A stretch of 64,000 bases of DNA from SHVO01 sp041905795 (GTDB lineage: Bacteria > Pseudomonadota > Alphaproteobacteria > Rhodospirillales > Rhodospirillaceae), in assembly GCA_041905795.1 (NCBI GenBank), contig JAYRKL010000017.1, forward strand, positions 1 to 64,000, read 5' to 3'. A model generated the notes under the pieces. It was given only the letters and a program-made list of their open reading frames with translations. It did no database searches and had not been told where the DNA came from. Below are positions 34,924 through 44,130 of this stretch, piece by piece. Within the stretch, counting starts at the first letter, position 1, and each line of letters starts with the position of its first letter. The translations under genes and the position numbers were made by a program.

Positions 34924-34948
34924 CCGTCGGGTTTCCCCGCGCATGACC
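34903..34948 (+). repeat. 23-bp tandem duplication spanning a stop/start junction
   Basis: Units 34903-34925 and 34926-34948 match at 21 of 23 positions and both end GCGCATGACC. The first supplies the DUF2007 stop (TGA), the second the ATG of the methyltransferase. A single ancestral ATGA stop/start overlap appears to have been duplicated, separating the two genes. Confidence 0.85.
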
Positions 34949-35665
34949 ATGGTGGAGACCACCGACGACAAGCTGCTGGACGGCCAGGTGATCCTGCGCC
35001 AGCCGGTGAAGGGCTACAGGGCGGCGATCGATCCGGTCCTGCTGGCGGCGGCGGTGCGGGCGGCCCACGGTCATCGCGTGCTGGACGCGGGCTGCGGCAC
35101 CGGCGCCGCCGCCTTGTGCCTCGCCGCGCGTTTGTCCCACGCGGCGGTGACCGGCCTCGAGATCCAGAGTGCCTACGCCGCGCTCGCGCGCCAAAGCGTT
35201 GACCTCAACCGGATGAGCGCGCGCGTGCGGATCGTGGACGGCGATCTCGCGGCGCCGCCCGATCTGGGCGCGCCGTTCGACGTGGTCATGACCAATCCGC
35301 CGTTCGGCGCGGACGGCACGCCGCCGCCCGACGCCGCCCTGGCGGCCGCCCATATGGAAAGCCATCTCGGCCTGGCCGCCTGGATCGCGGCGTGCCTCGC
35401 GCCGCTCCGGCACAACGGCCGGCTGGTGGTGATCCACCGCGCCGATCGTTTATCCGAACTGCTCGCGGCCCTGGCCCCGGCTTGCGGCGATATCCAGATA
35501 TTGCCGGTGCGGCCCAAGGCGGGCGAGCCGGCGCGGCGTGTGATCGTCGACGCCGGCAAGGGTCGCCGGACGCCCGACACCCTGCTCGCGGGGTTTGTCC
35601 TGCACGAGGACGACGGGCGCTACACCGCCGCGGCCGACGCGGTCCTGCGCGGCGGCGCGCTGTAA
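34943..35665 (+). CDS. TrmN6-like methyltransferase (tRNA1(Val) adenine-N6 type)
   Basis: 240 residues with VLDAGCGTGAAALCLAAR (SAM site), the NPPF catalytic tetrapeptide in VVMTNPPFGADG and GRLVVIHRADR. This is the YfiC/TrmN6 group, which methylates adenine in tRNA. It follows the DUF2007 gene. Assignment to tRNA1(Val) itself is by family only. Confidence 0.85.
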   Translation: MTMVETTDDKLLDGQVILRQPVKGYRAAIDPVLLAAAVRAAHGHRVLDAGCGTGAAALCLAARLSHAAVTGLEIQSAYAALARQSVDLNRMSARVRIVDGDLAAPPDLGAPFDVVMTNPPFGADGTPPPDAALAAAHMESHLGLAAWIAACLAPLRHNGRLVVIHRADRLSELLAALAPACGDIQILPVRPKAGEPARRVIVDAGKGRRTPDTLLAGFVLHEDDGRYTAAADAVLRGGAL

Positions 35666-35717
35666 TTTGGGCTTCGGCCCCATTCCTTTTGCCGCCCCGG
35701 CACCCTAAATTAGCCCC

Positions 35718-36614
35718 ATGGAACTCCTGGAACAGATCAACGAGCTGTTTGCCCGCTATGGCCTCGCGCGCGAGGCCACGCCGACGCCGGCCGTGGCGGT
35801 GATCCGCCTCGCCGGCGCCATCGGTGCCGGCGGCATGGGCCGGCGCGGCCTGACCCTGGCCGGCCTGGATGCGGCACTGAAGAAGGCGTTCTCCAAGCGG
35901 GTGCGCGCGGTGTGCCTGGTGATCAATTCGCCGGGCGGATCGCCGGTGCAGTCCTCGCAGATCGCCGGTCGCATCCGGCAGTTGTCCCAGGATGAGAAAA
36001 TCCCGGTGTTCGCCTTCGCCGAGGACGTGGCCGCGTCGGGCGGCTACTGGCTGGCGCTGGCGGCCGACGAGATCTACGCCGACCCCATGTCGGTGATCGG
36101 CTCCATCGGCGTGGTCAGCGCCAGTTTCGGCTTCCAGGACCTGATCGAGAAAATCGGCATCGAGCGGCGCGTGCATGCGCAAGGCGCGCGCAAGGGCATG
36201 CTCGATCCGTTCCGTCCGGAAGATCCCGAGGACGTGCAGCGTCTCTCGGAGATCCAGATGGACATCCACCGCCAGTTCATCGCCGCGGTGAAGCGGCGCC
36301 GCGGGGAAAGATTGACCGGCGCCGACGAGAGCCTGTTCAACGGCGACATCTGGACCGGCGAGCGCGCCCTGGAACTGGGCCTGGTGGACGGCCTCGGCGA
36401 CATGAGAACGATCATGCGCCGCAAGTACGGCGCCGACGTGCGCTTCATCATGATCGAGCGCCCCGGCGGCTGGTTTGCGCGCCGTTTCGGCGGCGGGTCC
36501 ACTTACGCCCCGGATCCTGGCGCCCCGGATCCCGGTCAGATCGGCGCCGGTTTCGCCGCCGGCCTCATGGCCGCGGTCGAGGAACGCGCGCTGTGGGCGC
36601 GGTTCGGTCTCTGA
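35718..36614 (+). CDS. S49-family peptidase (SppA/SohB-like)
   Basis: Short-form signal-peptide peptidase-like protein of 298 residues. The catalytic serine sits in AEDVAASGGYWLALAADEI; INSPGGSPVQS forms the oxyanion region; DPMSVIGSIGVV is the conserved downstream segment; a KGMLDPFRP Lys is available as general base. No N-terminal membrane helix is visible, unlike full-length SppA. It precedes a small zinc-ribbon protein by 9 bp. Confidence 0.9.
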   Translation: MELLEQINELFARYGLAREATPTPAVAVIRLAGAIGAGGMGRRGLTLAGLDAALKKAFSKRVRAVCLVINSPGGSPVQSSQIAGRIRQLSQDEKIPVFAFAEDVAASGGYWLALAADEIYADPMSVIGSIGVVSASFGFQDLIEKIGIERRVHAQGARKGMLDPFRPEDPEDVQRLSEIQMDIHRQFIAAVKRRRGERLTGADESLFNGDIWTGERALELGLVDGLGDMRTIMRRKYGADVRFIMIERPGGWFARRFGGGSTYAPDPGAPDPGQIGAGFAAGLMAAVEERALWARFGL

Positions 36615-36623
36615 CGCCCCTCC

Positions 36624-36854
36624 ATGTTCAAAGTCATTTTCACCGTCCTCGTCGTCTATGTGGTCTGGTTCTCCTTCAAGAACTGGGCGCGCATCCAGTC
36701 CGCCTACAAGGAAGTCCAGGACGCGAAGGACCGCGAGGCGGGCATCGCGCCCAAATCCAAATCCCGCCAACCGGTGGTGCAGGACCTAGTGCCCTGTCCC
36801 AAATGCGGGGCCTATGTGGCATCCGGGACAGCCTGCTCCTGCGAAAAGGCCTGA
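36624..36854 (+). CDS. Small membrane-anchored zinc-ribbon protein
   Basis: 76 residues. An N-terminal helix (VIFTVLVVYVVWFSF) is followed by a charged linker and a C-terminal CPKCGAYV ... CSCE ribbon, resembling the PP0621-type small proteins. It is translated 9 bp after the SppA-like gene and ends in a terminator hairpin. Function unknown. Confidence 0.8.
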   Translation: MFKVIFTVLVVYVVWFSFKNWARIQSAYKEVQDAKDREAGIAPKSKSRQPVVQDLVPCPKCGAYVASGTACSCEKA

Positions 36855-36867
36855 GCAGGCGGCCTTT
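36845..36867 (+). terminator. Terminator-like hairpin after the zinc-ribbon gene
   Basis: AAAGGCC (36845-36851) pairs with GGCCTTT (36861-36867) and overlaps the stop codon. The T-run is short, so it may only attenuate. glyQ begins 57 bp further. Confidence 0.6.
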
Positions 36868-36923
36868 GCTTGATTCCCAAGGGCTAAGTGGGTAGCGTCC
36901 GCGGCTCCAAGGAACCCGCCGCC

Positions 36924-37793
36924 ATGACCACCAAGCCATTGAATTTCCAGTCTCTGATCCTGACGCTCCAGAATTTCTGGGCGAACCAGGGCTGCGTCAT
37001 CCTGCAGCCCTACGACATGGAAATGGGCGCCGGCACCTTCCATCCGGCCACGACTCTTCGTGCGCTCGGCCCCGCGCCCTGGAGCGCCGCTTATGTGCAG
37101 CCGTCGCGCCGGCCCACCGACGGGCGCTACGGCGAGAACCCCAACCGGCTGCAGCACTATTACCAGTACCAGGTGATCATGAAGCCCTCGCCGGCGGATC
37201 CGCAGGGGCTGTACCTGGAGTCCCTGCGCGCCATCGGCATCGACCCCATGGCCCACGACATCCGTTTCGTCGAGGACGACTGGGAAAGCCCGACCCTGGG
37301 CGCCTGGGGCCTCGGCTGGGAAGTGTGGTGCGACGGCATGGAAGTCACCCAGTTCACCTACTTCCAGCAGGTGGGCGGGCTGGAATGCGATCCGGTGTCG
37401 GTGGAACTGACCTACGGCCTCGAGCGCCTGGCCATGTATGTGCAGGGCGTCGAGAACGTCTACGACCTGGATTTCAACGGCCGCGGCGTAAAGTACGGCG
37501 ACGTGTTCAAACGCGCCGAGATCGAATACTCGGCGCATAATTTTGAACATGCCGACACGTCGATCCTGTTCACGCGGTTTTCGGATTGCGAGAAGGAATG
37601 CCGCGCGCTGCTCGACGCCAGATTGTCGTTGCCGGCCTATGACCAGTGCATCAAGGCCTCGCACACCTTCAACCTGCTGGACGCGCGCGGCGTCATCAGC
37701 GTCACCGAGCGCGCGGCCTATATCGCCCGCGTGCGCGCGTTGGCCAAAAGTTGCTGCGAAGCCTGGCTCGCCAACGAATACAAGAGGGCCTGA
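36924..37793 (+). CDS. glyQ: Glycyl-tRNA synthetase alpha chain
   Basis: Catalytic subunit of the bacterial alpha2-beta2 glycyl-tRNA synthetase. NFWANQGCVILQPYDMEMGAG, TFHPATTLRALGP and YVQPSRRPTDGRYGENPNR are hallmark segments. 289 residues from the ATG at 36924 (AAGGAA upstream). glyS begins 3 bp after its stop, a typical coupled pair. No T-box leader is seen ahead of it. Confidence 0.97.
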   Translation: MTTKPLNFQSLILTLQNFWANQGCVILQPYDMEMGAGTFHPATTLRALGPAPWSAAYVQPSRRPTDGRYGENPNRLQHYYQYQVIMKPSPADPQGLYLESLRAIGIDPMAHDIRFVEDDWESPTLGAWGLGWEVWCDGMEVTQFTYFQQVGGLECDPVSVELTYGLERLAMYVQGVENVYDLDFNGRGVKYGDVFKRAEIEYSAHNFEHADTSILFTRFSDCEKECRALLDARLSLPAYDQCIKASHTFNLLDARGVISVTERAAYIARVRALAKSCCEAWLANEYKRA

Positions 37794-37796
37794 GTC

Positions 37797-39857
37797 ATGG
37801 CCGAATTACTCCTCGAAATCTTTTCCGAAGAAATCCCCGCGCGCATGCAGGCGCGGGCGGCGGACGACCTCGCGCGTCTGCTGGGCGATGCCTTCAAGGC
37901 GCAGGCGCTGAACGCCGCCAAGATCGAAGCGCATGCGGGGCCGCGCCGTATCGTGGTCGTGGCCGAGGGCCTGCCCGAAGCCCAGCCGGAATCCAGCGAA
38001 GAACGCAAAGGCCCGCAGGTGGGTGCGCCGGACGGCGCCATTCAGGGGTTCCTGAAAGCCAGCGGCCTGCCGAGCCTGGACGCGGCGGAAGTGCGGGAAC
38101 TGCCCAAGGGCAAGTTCTACTTCGCCGTGATCAAGCGCCCGGGGCGTCCGACCGCGGTGGTGCTCAAGGAAATCATCGAAGCGGCATTGCCGCAGCTGCC
38201 GTGGCCCAAGTCCATGCGCTGGGCCGACAATCCGACGCGCTGGGTGCGTCCGGTGCAGGGCATCCTCGCCCTGTTCGCCGGCAAGGTCGTGCCGGTGAGC
38301 TTCGCCGGCCGCGCCGCGGGCGACGAAACATTTGGCCATCGCTTCCTGGCGCCTGCCGCCATCAAGGTGAAGGACTTCGCCGACTACAAGGCGCAGCTGG
38401 AAAAAGCCAGCGTGCTGGTGGAAGCCAGCGCACGCACCAAGGTGATCGTGTCGGAGCTGGCAAAGCGCGCGAGCGCCGAGAAACTGACGGTGCAGGACGA
38501 TCCCGGCCTGCTGGCGGAAGTGACCGGCCTGGTGGAATGGCCGGTGCCGCTGCTCGGCACCATCGACGCCGCTTTCATGGACGTGCCGGCGGAAGTGCTG
38601 ACCTCGGCCATGCGCAAGCACCAAAAATATTTCGCCCTCAGCACCCCGGACGGCAAGCTCGCGAATCGTTTTGGTGTGATCGCCAATATGACCACCGCCG
38701 ACAAGGGCGCGGCGATTGTCGCCGGCAACGAGCGCGTGTTGCGCGCGCGCCTGTCCGACGCCAAGTTCTTCTGGGATCAGGACCGCAAGGAAAAGCTGGA
38801 AAGCCGGGTCAAGAAACTGAAGGAGCGCGTGTTCCACGCCAAGCTCGGCACCGTATTTGATAAAGTGGATCGCATGGGGCCGCTGTCCGAGTGGCTCGAG
38901 CGTTTCGTGCCGGGGGCCAAGGGGGCCCGCCGCGCCGCCACGCTCGCCAAGGCCGACCTCTCCACCGGCATGGTCGGCGAGTTCCCCGACCTGCAAGGCG
39001 TCATGGGCCGCTATTACGCGCTCAATGACGGCGAGAGCGCCGCCGTCGCCAACGCCGTGGCCCAGCACTATTCGCCGCTCGGGCCCCAGGACCGCTGCCC
39101 GTCGGCGCCCGTCAGCGTGGTGGTGGCGCTGGCCGACAAGATCGACAGCCTGGTCGGCTTCTTCGCCATCGACGAGAAGCCCACCGGATCGAAAGACCCA
39201 TTCGCGCTGCGCCGCGCCGCCCTCGGCATCATCCGCCTGATCCTGGAGAACAAACTTCGTTTGCCCTTGCTGGCGGCGTTCGAATACGCGCTCGGCGCCT
39301 ACGACGCCAATGCGGACAAGGACAAGGTGGCGCGCGAACTGCTCGACTTCTTCGCCGACCGGCTCAAGGTGCACCTGAAGGAAGCCGGCGTGCGCCACGA
39401 CCTGATCTCGGCGGTGTTCGCGCTCGGCAACGAAGACGACCTCCTGCGCCTGATGGCGCGGGTCGAGGCGCTGGCCGCCTTCTTGGCCACCGACGACGGC
39501 GCCAACCTGCTGGTGGCTTATCGCCGCGCCGCCAATATCGTGCGCATCGAGGAGAAGAAGGACAACGCCAGCTACACGGCCGAGGTCGCCGCCGGTCACC
39601 TGGGTGCGCCCGAAGCCGAGGCCTTGCTGAAGGCCCTGGCCGCCGCCGAGGCCGCGGTGAACGCGGCGCTGGCGAAGGAGGACTTCGTCACCGCCATGGC
39701 GGCGCTCGCCGCCCTGCGCCGGCCGGTGGACGCTTTCTTCGACAAGGTGACGGTCAATACCGACCGGCCCGCCCAGCGCAAGGCCCGGCTTGGCCTTTTG
39801 GCCCGGATCGCGGCCACCACCGGCCGGGTCGCCGATTTCGCCCAGATCGAAGGATAG
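37797..39857 (+). CDS. glyS: Glycyl-tRNA synthetase beta chain
   Basis: 686-residue partner of GlyQ that binds tRNA-Gly. It starts ELLLEIFSEEIPARMQ, contains LPWPKSMRWADNPTRWVRPV, MRKHQKYF and an HD-like QHYSPLGPQD helix, and ends with the anticodon-binding domain (RRPVDAFFDKVTVNTD). The start lies 3 bp after glyQ, supporting equimolar synthesis. Confidence 0.97.
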   Translation: MAELLLEIFSEEIPARMQARAADDLARLLGDAFKAQALNAAKIEAHAGPRRIVVVAEGLPEAQPESSEERKGPQVGAPDGAIQGFLKASGLPSLDAAEVRELPKGKFYFAVIKRPGRPTAVVLKEIIEAALPQLPWPKSMRWADNPTRWVRPVQGILALFAGKVVPVSFAGRAAGDETFGHRFLAPAAIKVKDFADYKAQLEKASVLVEASARTKVIVSELAKRASAEKLTVQDDPGLLAEVTGLVEWPVPLLGTIDAAFMDVPAEVLTSAMRKHQKYFALSTPDGKLANRFGVIANMTTADKGAAIVAGNERVLRARLSDAKFFWDQDRKEKLESRVKKLKERVFHAKLGTVFDKVDRMGPLSEWLERFVPGAKGARRAATLAKADLSTGMVGEFPDLQGVMGRYYALNDGESAAVANAVAQHYSPLGPQDRCPSAPVSVVVALADKIDSLVGFFAIDEKPTGSKDPFALRRAALGIIRLILENKLRLPLLAAFEYALGAYDANADKDKVARELLDFFADRLKVHLKEAGVRHDLISAVFALGNEDDLLRLMARVEALAAFLATDDGANLLVAYRRAANIVRIEEKKDNASYTAEVAAGHLGAPEAEALLKALAAAEAAVNAALAKEDFVTAMAALAALRRPVDAFFDKVTVNTDRPAQRKARLGLLARIAATTGRVADFAQIEG

Positions 39858-39890
39858 GCTAAGGTTGCATCGTCTCTTTCAGGGGAGGGG

Positions 39891-41081
39891 ATGATGAACC
39901 GGCGGAAATTTCTGGCGACTTCGGCGGGCTTTGCGGTGCTCGGCGCGCGGCAAGCTTTCGCCGCCGCGGCTTATGATCTCGTCATCAAGGGCGGGCATGT
40001 CGTCGATCCGGCGTCGAAGATCAACGCCGTGCGCGATGTCGCCATCGCCGGCGGCAGGATCGCCGCGGTGGCCGACAGGATCGACCCCGGCGCCGCGCAG
40101 GTGGTCGACGCCGCCGGCAGGTATGTCATCCCCGGCATGATCGACATCCATTCCCATGCCGGCGCCACGCAAGGCGGTCCGGCCATGAACATCGCCGACG
40201 GCGTGACGGGCTATGTCGACGCCGGCAGCAAGGGCGCCGCCAATATCGACGACGCGGTGGCCATCGTCAAAGCCGGGCCGCAGACCGGACGCATCCTGAT
40301 CAATATCGCCAAGCCCGGCGTGTCGGGCGGCGGGCAAGGGGGCGGCGAGCTGATGGACATCGCCAACGCCGATGTCGCCGCCGCCAAGGCCGCCATCGCC
40401 AGGCACCGCGACGTGATCGTCGGCATCAAGGCGCGGTTGTCGGCCAATGTTGCCGGGAAAAACGATGTCGAGGCCTTGCGCCGCGCCGAAGAAGCGGCGG
40501 GCGCCCTGCCGGTGATGATCCACATCGGCCAGTCGGTGTCGCCGCTGCCCCAGGTCATGGCGCTGCTCAAGAAGGGCGACGTGGTCACGCATCTGTTCGC
40601 GCCGCCGCCGGAAGCGATCATCGACGAGGCCGGCAAGATCCTGCCGTCGGTGATCGAGGCGCGGGCGCGGGGCGTCTGGTTCGACATGGGCCACGGCCGC
40701 GGCGGGCATTTCCGCTGGGACATGGCGGAGAAAATCCTCGCCGCCGGGTTCCTGCCCGACACGCTCTCCACCGACTGGACCCCGGAAGGCCGCGTCAGCC
40801 AGTTCGTCGATTTCCCGACGGTCATGTCCAAGCTGATGCACCTCGGCCTGTCGCTGGAACAGGTGGTGGCCATGGCCACCAGCAACGCCGCCAAGGTGTT
40901 CGACGTGTTCCGCGACAAAGGCACGCTCAAGCCCGGCGCGGCGGCCGATATCGCCGTTCTCGAGATGCGGACGGGGACCTTCGAGTTCCTGGACAATTAC
41001 CAGGGCAAGCGAATCGGCACACAAAAGCTGGTCCCGGCGGGGACGGTCCTGGCCGGAAAATGGATTCCCCGCACCACCTGA
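39891..41081 (+). CDS. Tat-exported amidohydrolase/deacetylase family metallohydrolase
   Basis: 396 residues. NRRKFLATSAGF is a good Tat motif, followed by FAAAAYD. The TIM-barrel hydrolase has GMIDIHSHAGATQGGP (HxH), a carbamylatable-Lys-like VIVGIKARLS, MIHIGQSVS, VTHLFAPPPEAI and TLSTDWTPEGR. It resembles the amidohydrolase/deacetylase group of the superfamily (D-aminoacylase/dihydroorotase relatives). GGGGAGGGG precedes tandem ATGs at 39891 and 39894. Substrate unknown. Confidence 0.88.
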   Translation: MMNRRKFLATSAGFAVLGARQAFAAAAYDLVIKGGHVVDPASKINAVRDVAIAGGRIAAVADRIDPGAAQVVDAAGRYVIPGMIDIHSHAGATQGGPAMNIADGVTGYVDAGSKGAANIDDAVAIVKAGPQTGRILINIAKPGVSGGGQGGGELMDIANADVAAAKAAIARHRDVIVGIKARLSANVAGKNDVEALRRAEEAAGALPVMIHIGQSVSPLPQVMALLKKGDVVTHLFAPPPEAIIDEAGKILPSVIEARARGVWFDMGHGRGGHFRWDMAEKILAAGFLPDTLSTDWTPEGRVSQFVDFPTVMSKLMHLGLSLEQVVAMATSNAAKVFDVFRDKGTLKPGAAADIAVLEMRTGTFEFLDNYQGKRIGTQKLVPAGTVLAGKWIPRTT

Positions 41082-41124
41082 GCGTTATTTTCTGCCAGGC
41101 GACATAATTTCGCCTTACGCCCGT

Positions 41125-41189
41125 TGTAAGTCCCACTTTCGTCCGCTAATCAAGCATAGCTTGATGACGGAAAGTCCAGCTTACAGGAG
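41125..41189 (+). promoter_or_regulatory. Structured dyad ahead of the HTH-PPDK gene
   Basis: Nested inverted repeats end at the Shine-Dalgarno: outer TGTAAG (41125-41130) / CTTACA (41180-41185), middle ACTTTC / GGAAAGT and a core ATCAAGC-ATA-GCTTGAT (41149-41165). The core is a typical operator for a dimeric HTH protein; the whole could also fold as a leader hairpin next to AGGAG (41185-41189). Since the downstream gene begins with an HTH, autoregulation is plausible. Confidence 0.6.
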
Positions 41190-41195
41190 TGGCGC

Positions 41196-44102
41196 ATGCG
41201 CAACGATGCCTTGGAACGGGCGATAACCCAGGTGGGCGGCGTGGCCGCTCTAGCGCGGGCGATTAACGTTACACCTCAAGCCGTTAGCCAGTGGGACCGG
41301 GTCCCAGCCGAGCGCGCCATCGCGGTCGAAAAGGCCACCGACGGTAAGATCACCCGCCACGACCTCCGCCCCGACCTGTACCCCGCGGTGGGCTCCACCG
41401 CCCCCGAATCCGCGCCCGCCAAAGCCACCCCGGACCGCTGGGTCTATGGCTTCGGCGCCGGCAAGGCGGAGGGCAACGCCGGCATGAAGGACCTCCTGGG
41501 CGGCAAGGGCGCCAACCTGGCGGAGATGTGCGCCATTGGGATCCCCGTGCCGCCGGGCTTCACCATCTCCACCGAGGTCTGCACCTACTTCTATGCCAAC
41601 GGAAAGCAGTACCCGGCCTCGTTGAAGGGCGAAGTGGACGCGGCGCTGGCCAAGGTCGAGGCGCTGATCGGCGCCGGCTTCGGCGACGTGAAACAGCCGC
41701 TGTTGGTCTCGGTGCGTTCGGGCGCCCGCGCCTCCATGCCGGGGATGATGGACACCATCCTCAACCTCGGCCTCAACGATGAGACCGTGGCAGGCCTCGC
41801 CGCCCAGTCGGGCGACGCGCGTTTCGCCTACGACAGCTACCGCCGCTTCATCCAGATGTATTCGGGCGTGGTGCTGGACGTGGACCACTACGACTTCGAG
41901 CACCTGCTGGAAATCGCCAAGGAAGACCGCGGCGTCACCCTCGACACCGCGCTCGACTCCGACGACCTCAAGAAGCTGGTGCAGTCCTATAAGGAAAAAG
42001 TCGAAGAGGTCACCGGCAAACCGTTCCCGCAGGATGTGCGCGAGCAGCTGTGGGGCGCCATCGGCGCCGTGTTCGGCAGCTGGATGAACGCCCGCGCCAT
42101 CACCTATCGCAAGCTCCAAGGCATCTCCGACGATTGGGGCACCGCCGTCAACGTCCAGGCCATGGTGTTCGGCAACATGGGCGACGACTGCGCCACCGGC
42201 GTGTGCTTCTCGCGCGATCCCTCCACCGGCGCCAATGTGTTCTTCGGCGAGTACCTGGTGAACGCGCAAGGCGAGGACGTGGTGGCCGGCATCCGCACGC
42301 CGCAGCAGATCACCCTGGCCGGAAAGGCCGCGCAGCAATCGACCCTGCCCGCCATGGAAGAGACCATGCCCGTGCTGTACCGCGAGCTGGTGGCGCTGCG
42401 CGATAAATTGGAACAGCACTACGCCGACATGCAGGACATGGAGTTCACCATCCAGAAGGGCAAGCTCTGGATGCTCCAGACCCGCGGCGGCAAACGCACG
42501 GCTGCAGCGGGATTCAAGATCGCCGTCGACATGGCGCGCGAGGGCATCATCACCCAGGAAGAGGCCGTGCGCCGCATCAACCCGGCACAGCTCGACCAGC
42601 TGTTGCATCCCACTTTGGACCCCAAGGCGCCGCGCAAGCTGCTGGCGCGCGGGTTACCCGCCTCGCCGGGCGCGGCCTCGGGCCGCATCGTGTTCACCGC
42701 CGAGGACGCCGAGGACTGGGTCAAGCGCGGCGAGAAAGTCATCCTGGTCCGGCGCGAGACCAGCCCCGAGGATATCGGCGGCATGCATGTCAGCCAGGGC
42801 ATCCTCACCACCCGCGGCGGCATGACCAGCCACGCGGCGGTGGTGGCGCGCGGCATGGGAACCCCTTGCGTGTGCGGCGCCGGCGACATCGCTGTCGACG
42901 CCAAGGCCAAGACCGCCAAGGTCCGCGACAAGGTGTTGTTCGAGGGCGACGTCATCACTATGGACGGCGCCACCGGCGAAGTGTTTGAAGGCAAAGTGCC
43001 GACCATCCGGCCGGAACTCACCGGCGACTTCGCCACCCTCATGGGCTGGGTGGACAAGATCCGTCGCCTCAAGGTGCGCGCCAACGCCGAGACCGCGCTC
43101 GACGCCGAGACCGCGCGCAAATTCGGCGCGGAAGGGATCGGTCTCTGCCGTACCGAGCATATGTTCTTCGACGCCTCGCGCATCCTTTCGGTGCGCCAGA
43201 TGATCCTGGCCAAGGACGCCGGCGGGCGTAAAGCGGCGCTGGACAAACTGCTGCCGCACCAGCGCGCCGATTTCGTGAAGCTGTTCACCATCATGGACGG
43301 CCTGCCGGTGACCATCCGCCTTCTGGATCCGCCGCTGCACGAGTTCCTGCCGCACACCGACGCCGAGATCGCGGAAGTGGCGGTGGCGGCCGGCGTCTCC
43401 GAAGAGTCGATCCGCGAGAAACTCACCAGCCTGCATGAGACCAACCCGATGCTCGGGCATCGCGGCGTACGCCTCGGCATCTCGCATCCGGAGATCTATG
43501 AAATGCAGGCCCGCGCCATCTTCGAAGCCGCGGTCCAGGTGACGGGCGAAGGCAAGAAGGTGTTCCCGGAAGTGATGATCCCGCTGGTCGGCAGCCGCAA
43601 GGAACTCGACATGATGAAACAGGTGGTCGAGGACACGGCCCGCAAGGTGCTGGCGGACGCCGGCGTCACCTTGAACTACCTGGTCGGCACCATGATCGAA
43701 TTGCCGCGCGCGGCGCTGCAGGCCGGCGACATCGCCCAGGCCGCGCAATTCTTCTCCTTCGGCACCAACGACCTGACCCAGACCACCCTGGGCCTGTCGC
43801 GGGACGATTGCGCCAACCTGATCGAGATCTACAAGGCCAAGGGCATCTACGCCAAGGACCCGTTCGCCTCCCTCGACCAGGACGGCGTCGGCGAATTGAT
43901 CAGGATCGCCGCCGAGCGCGGCCGCGCCACCCGCAAGGACATCAAGCTTGGCATCTGCGGCGAACACGGCGGCGACCCGGACTCCATAGCCTTCTGCCAC
44001 GCGGTGGGCCTGGACTATGTATCGTGCTCGCCGTACCGCGTGCCGGTCGCCAGGCTTGCGGCCGCCCAGGCGGTGCTGGAATCAAAGCCGCAGCCGGAGT
44101 AG
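41196..44102 (+). CDS. ppdK: Pyruvate phosphate dikinase with N-terminal Cro/YdaS-like HTH
   Basis: Reversibly makes phosphoenolpyruvate from pyruvate, ATP and phosphate. Residues ~1-60 are an added helix-turn-helix: VAALARAINVTPQAVSQWDR and VPAERAIAVEKATDGKITRH match Cro/YdaS-type DNA-binding proteins. A short Pro/Ala linker (about 65-80) leads to a normal dikinase: WVYGFGAGKAEGNAG and KDLLGGKGANLAEM (ATP-grasp), GGMTSHAAVVARGMG with the phospho-His, and the PEP/pyruvate barrel ending in GICGEHGGD (catalytic Cys). The length of 968 exceeds the usual ~880-890 by about the HTH. CAGGAG is six bases before the ATG of the HTH part and the frame is uninterrupted. Confidence 0.93.
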   Translation: MRNDALERAITQVGGVAALARAINVTPQAVSQWDRVPAERAIAVEKATDGKITRHDLRPDLYPAVGSTAPESAPAKATPDRWVYGFGAGKAEGNAGMKDLLGGKGANLAEMCAIGIPVPPGFTISTEVCTYFYANGKQYPASLKGEVDAALAKVEALIGAGFGDVKQPLLVSVRSGARASMPGMMDTILNLGLNDETVAGLAAQSGDARFAYDSYRRFIQMYSGVVLDVDHYDFEHLLEIAKEDRGVTLDTALDSDDLKKLVQSYKEKVEEVTGKPFPQDVREQLWGAIGAVFGSWMNARAITYRKLQGISDDWGTAVNVQAMVFGNMGDDCATGVCFSRDPSTGANVFFGEYLVNAQGEDVVAGIRTPQQITLAGKAAQQSTLPAMEETMPVLYRELVALRDKLEQHYADMQDMEFTIQKGKLWMLQTRGGKRTAAAGFKIAVDMAREGIITQEEAVRRINPAQLDQLLHPTLDPKAPRKLLARGLPASPGAASGRIVFTAEDAEDWVKRGEKVILVRRETSPEDIGGMHVSQGILTTRGGMTSHAAVVARGMGTPCVCGAGDIAVDAKAKTAKVRDKVLFEGDVITMDGATGEVFEGKVPTIRPELTGDFATLMGWVDKIRRLKVRANAETALDAETARKFGAEGIGLCRTEHMFFDASRILSVRQMILAKDAGGRKAALDKLLPHQRADFVKLFTIMDGLPVTIRLLDPPLHEFLPHTDAEIAEVAVAAGVSEESIREKLTSLHETNPMLGHRGVRLGISHPEIYEMQARAIFEAAVQVTGEGKKVFPEVMIPLVGSRKELDMMKQVVEDTARKVLADAGVTLNYLVGTMIELPRAALQAGDIAQAAQFFSFGTNDLTQTTLGLSRDDCANLIEIYKAKGIYAKDPFASLDQDGVGELIRIAAERGRATRKDIKLGICGEHGGDPDSIAFCHAVGLDYVSCSPYRVPVARLAAAQAVLESKPQPE

Positions 44103-44130
44103 GACTCTCCACAGCAATTTGGAGAGAAGC

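Noticed and set aside
36855..36923. T-box or glycine riboswitch ahead of glyQ
   Set aside because: Only a short terminator-like hairpin is present; no T-box sequence or paired glycine aptamers fit in 69 bp.
41196..41450. HTH part of PPDK as a separate gene joined by a sequencing error
   Set aside because: The frame is continuous, there is no stop or second ribosome site at the junction, no ATG exists near the usual dikinase start, and the only good Shine-Dalgarno precedes the HTH.
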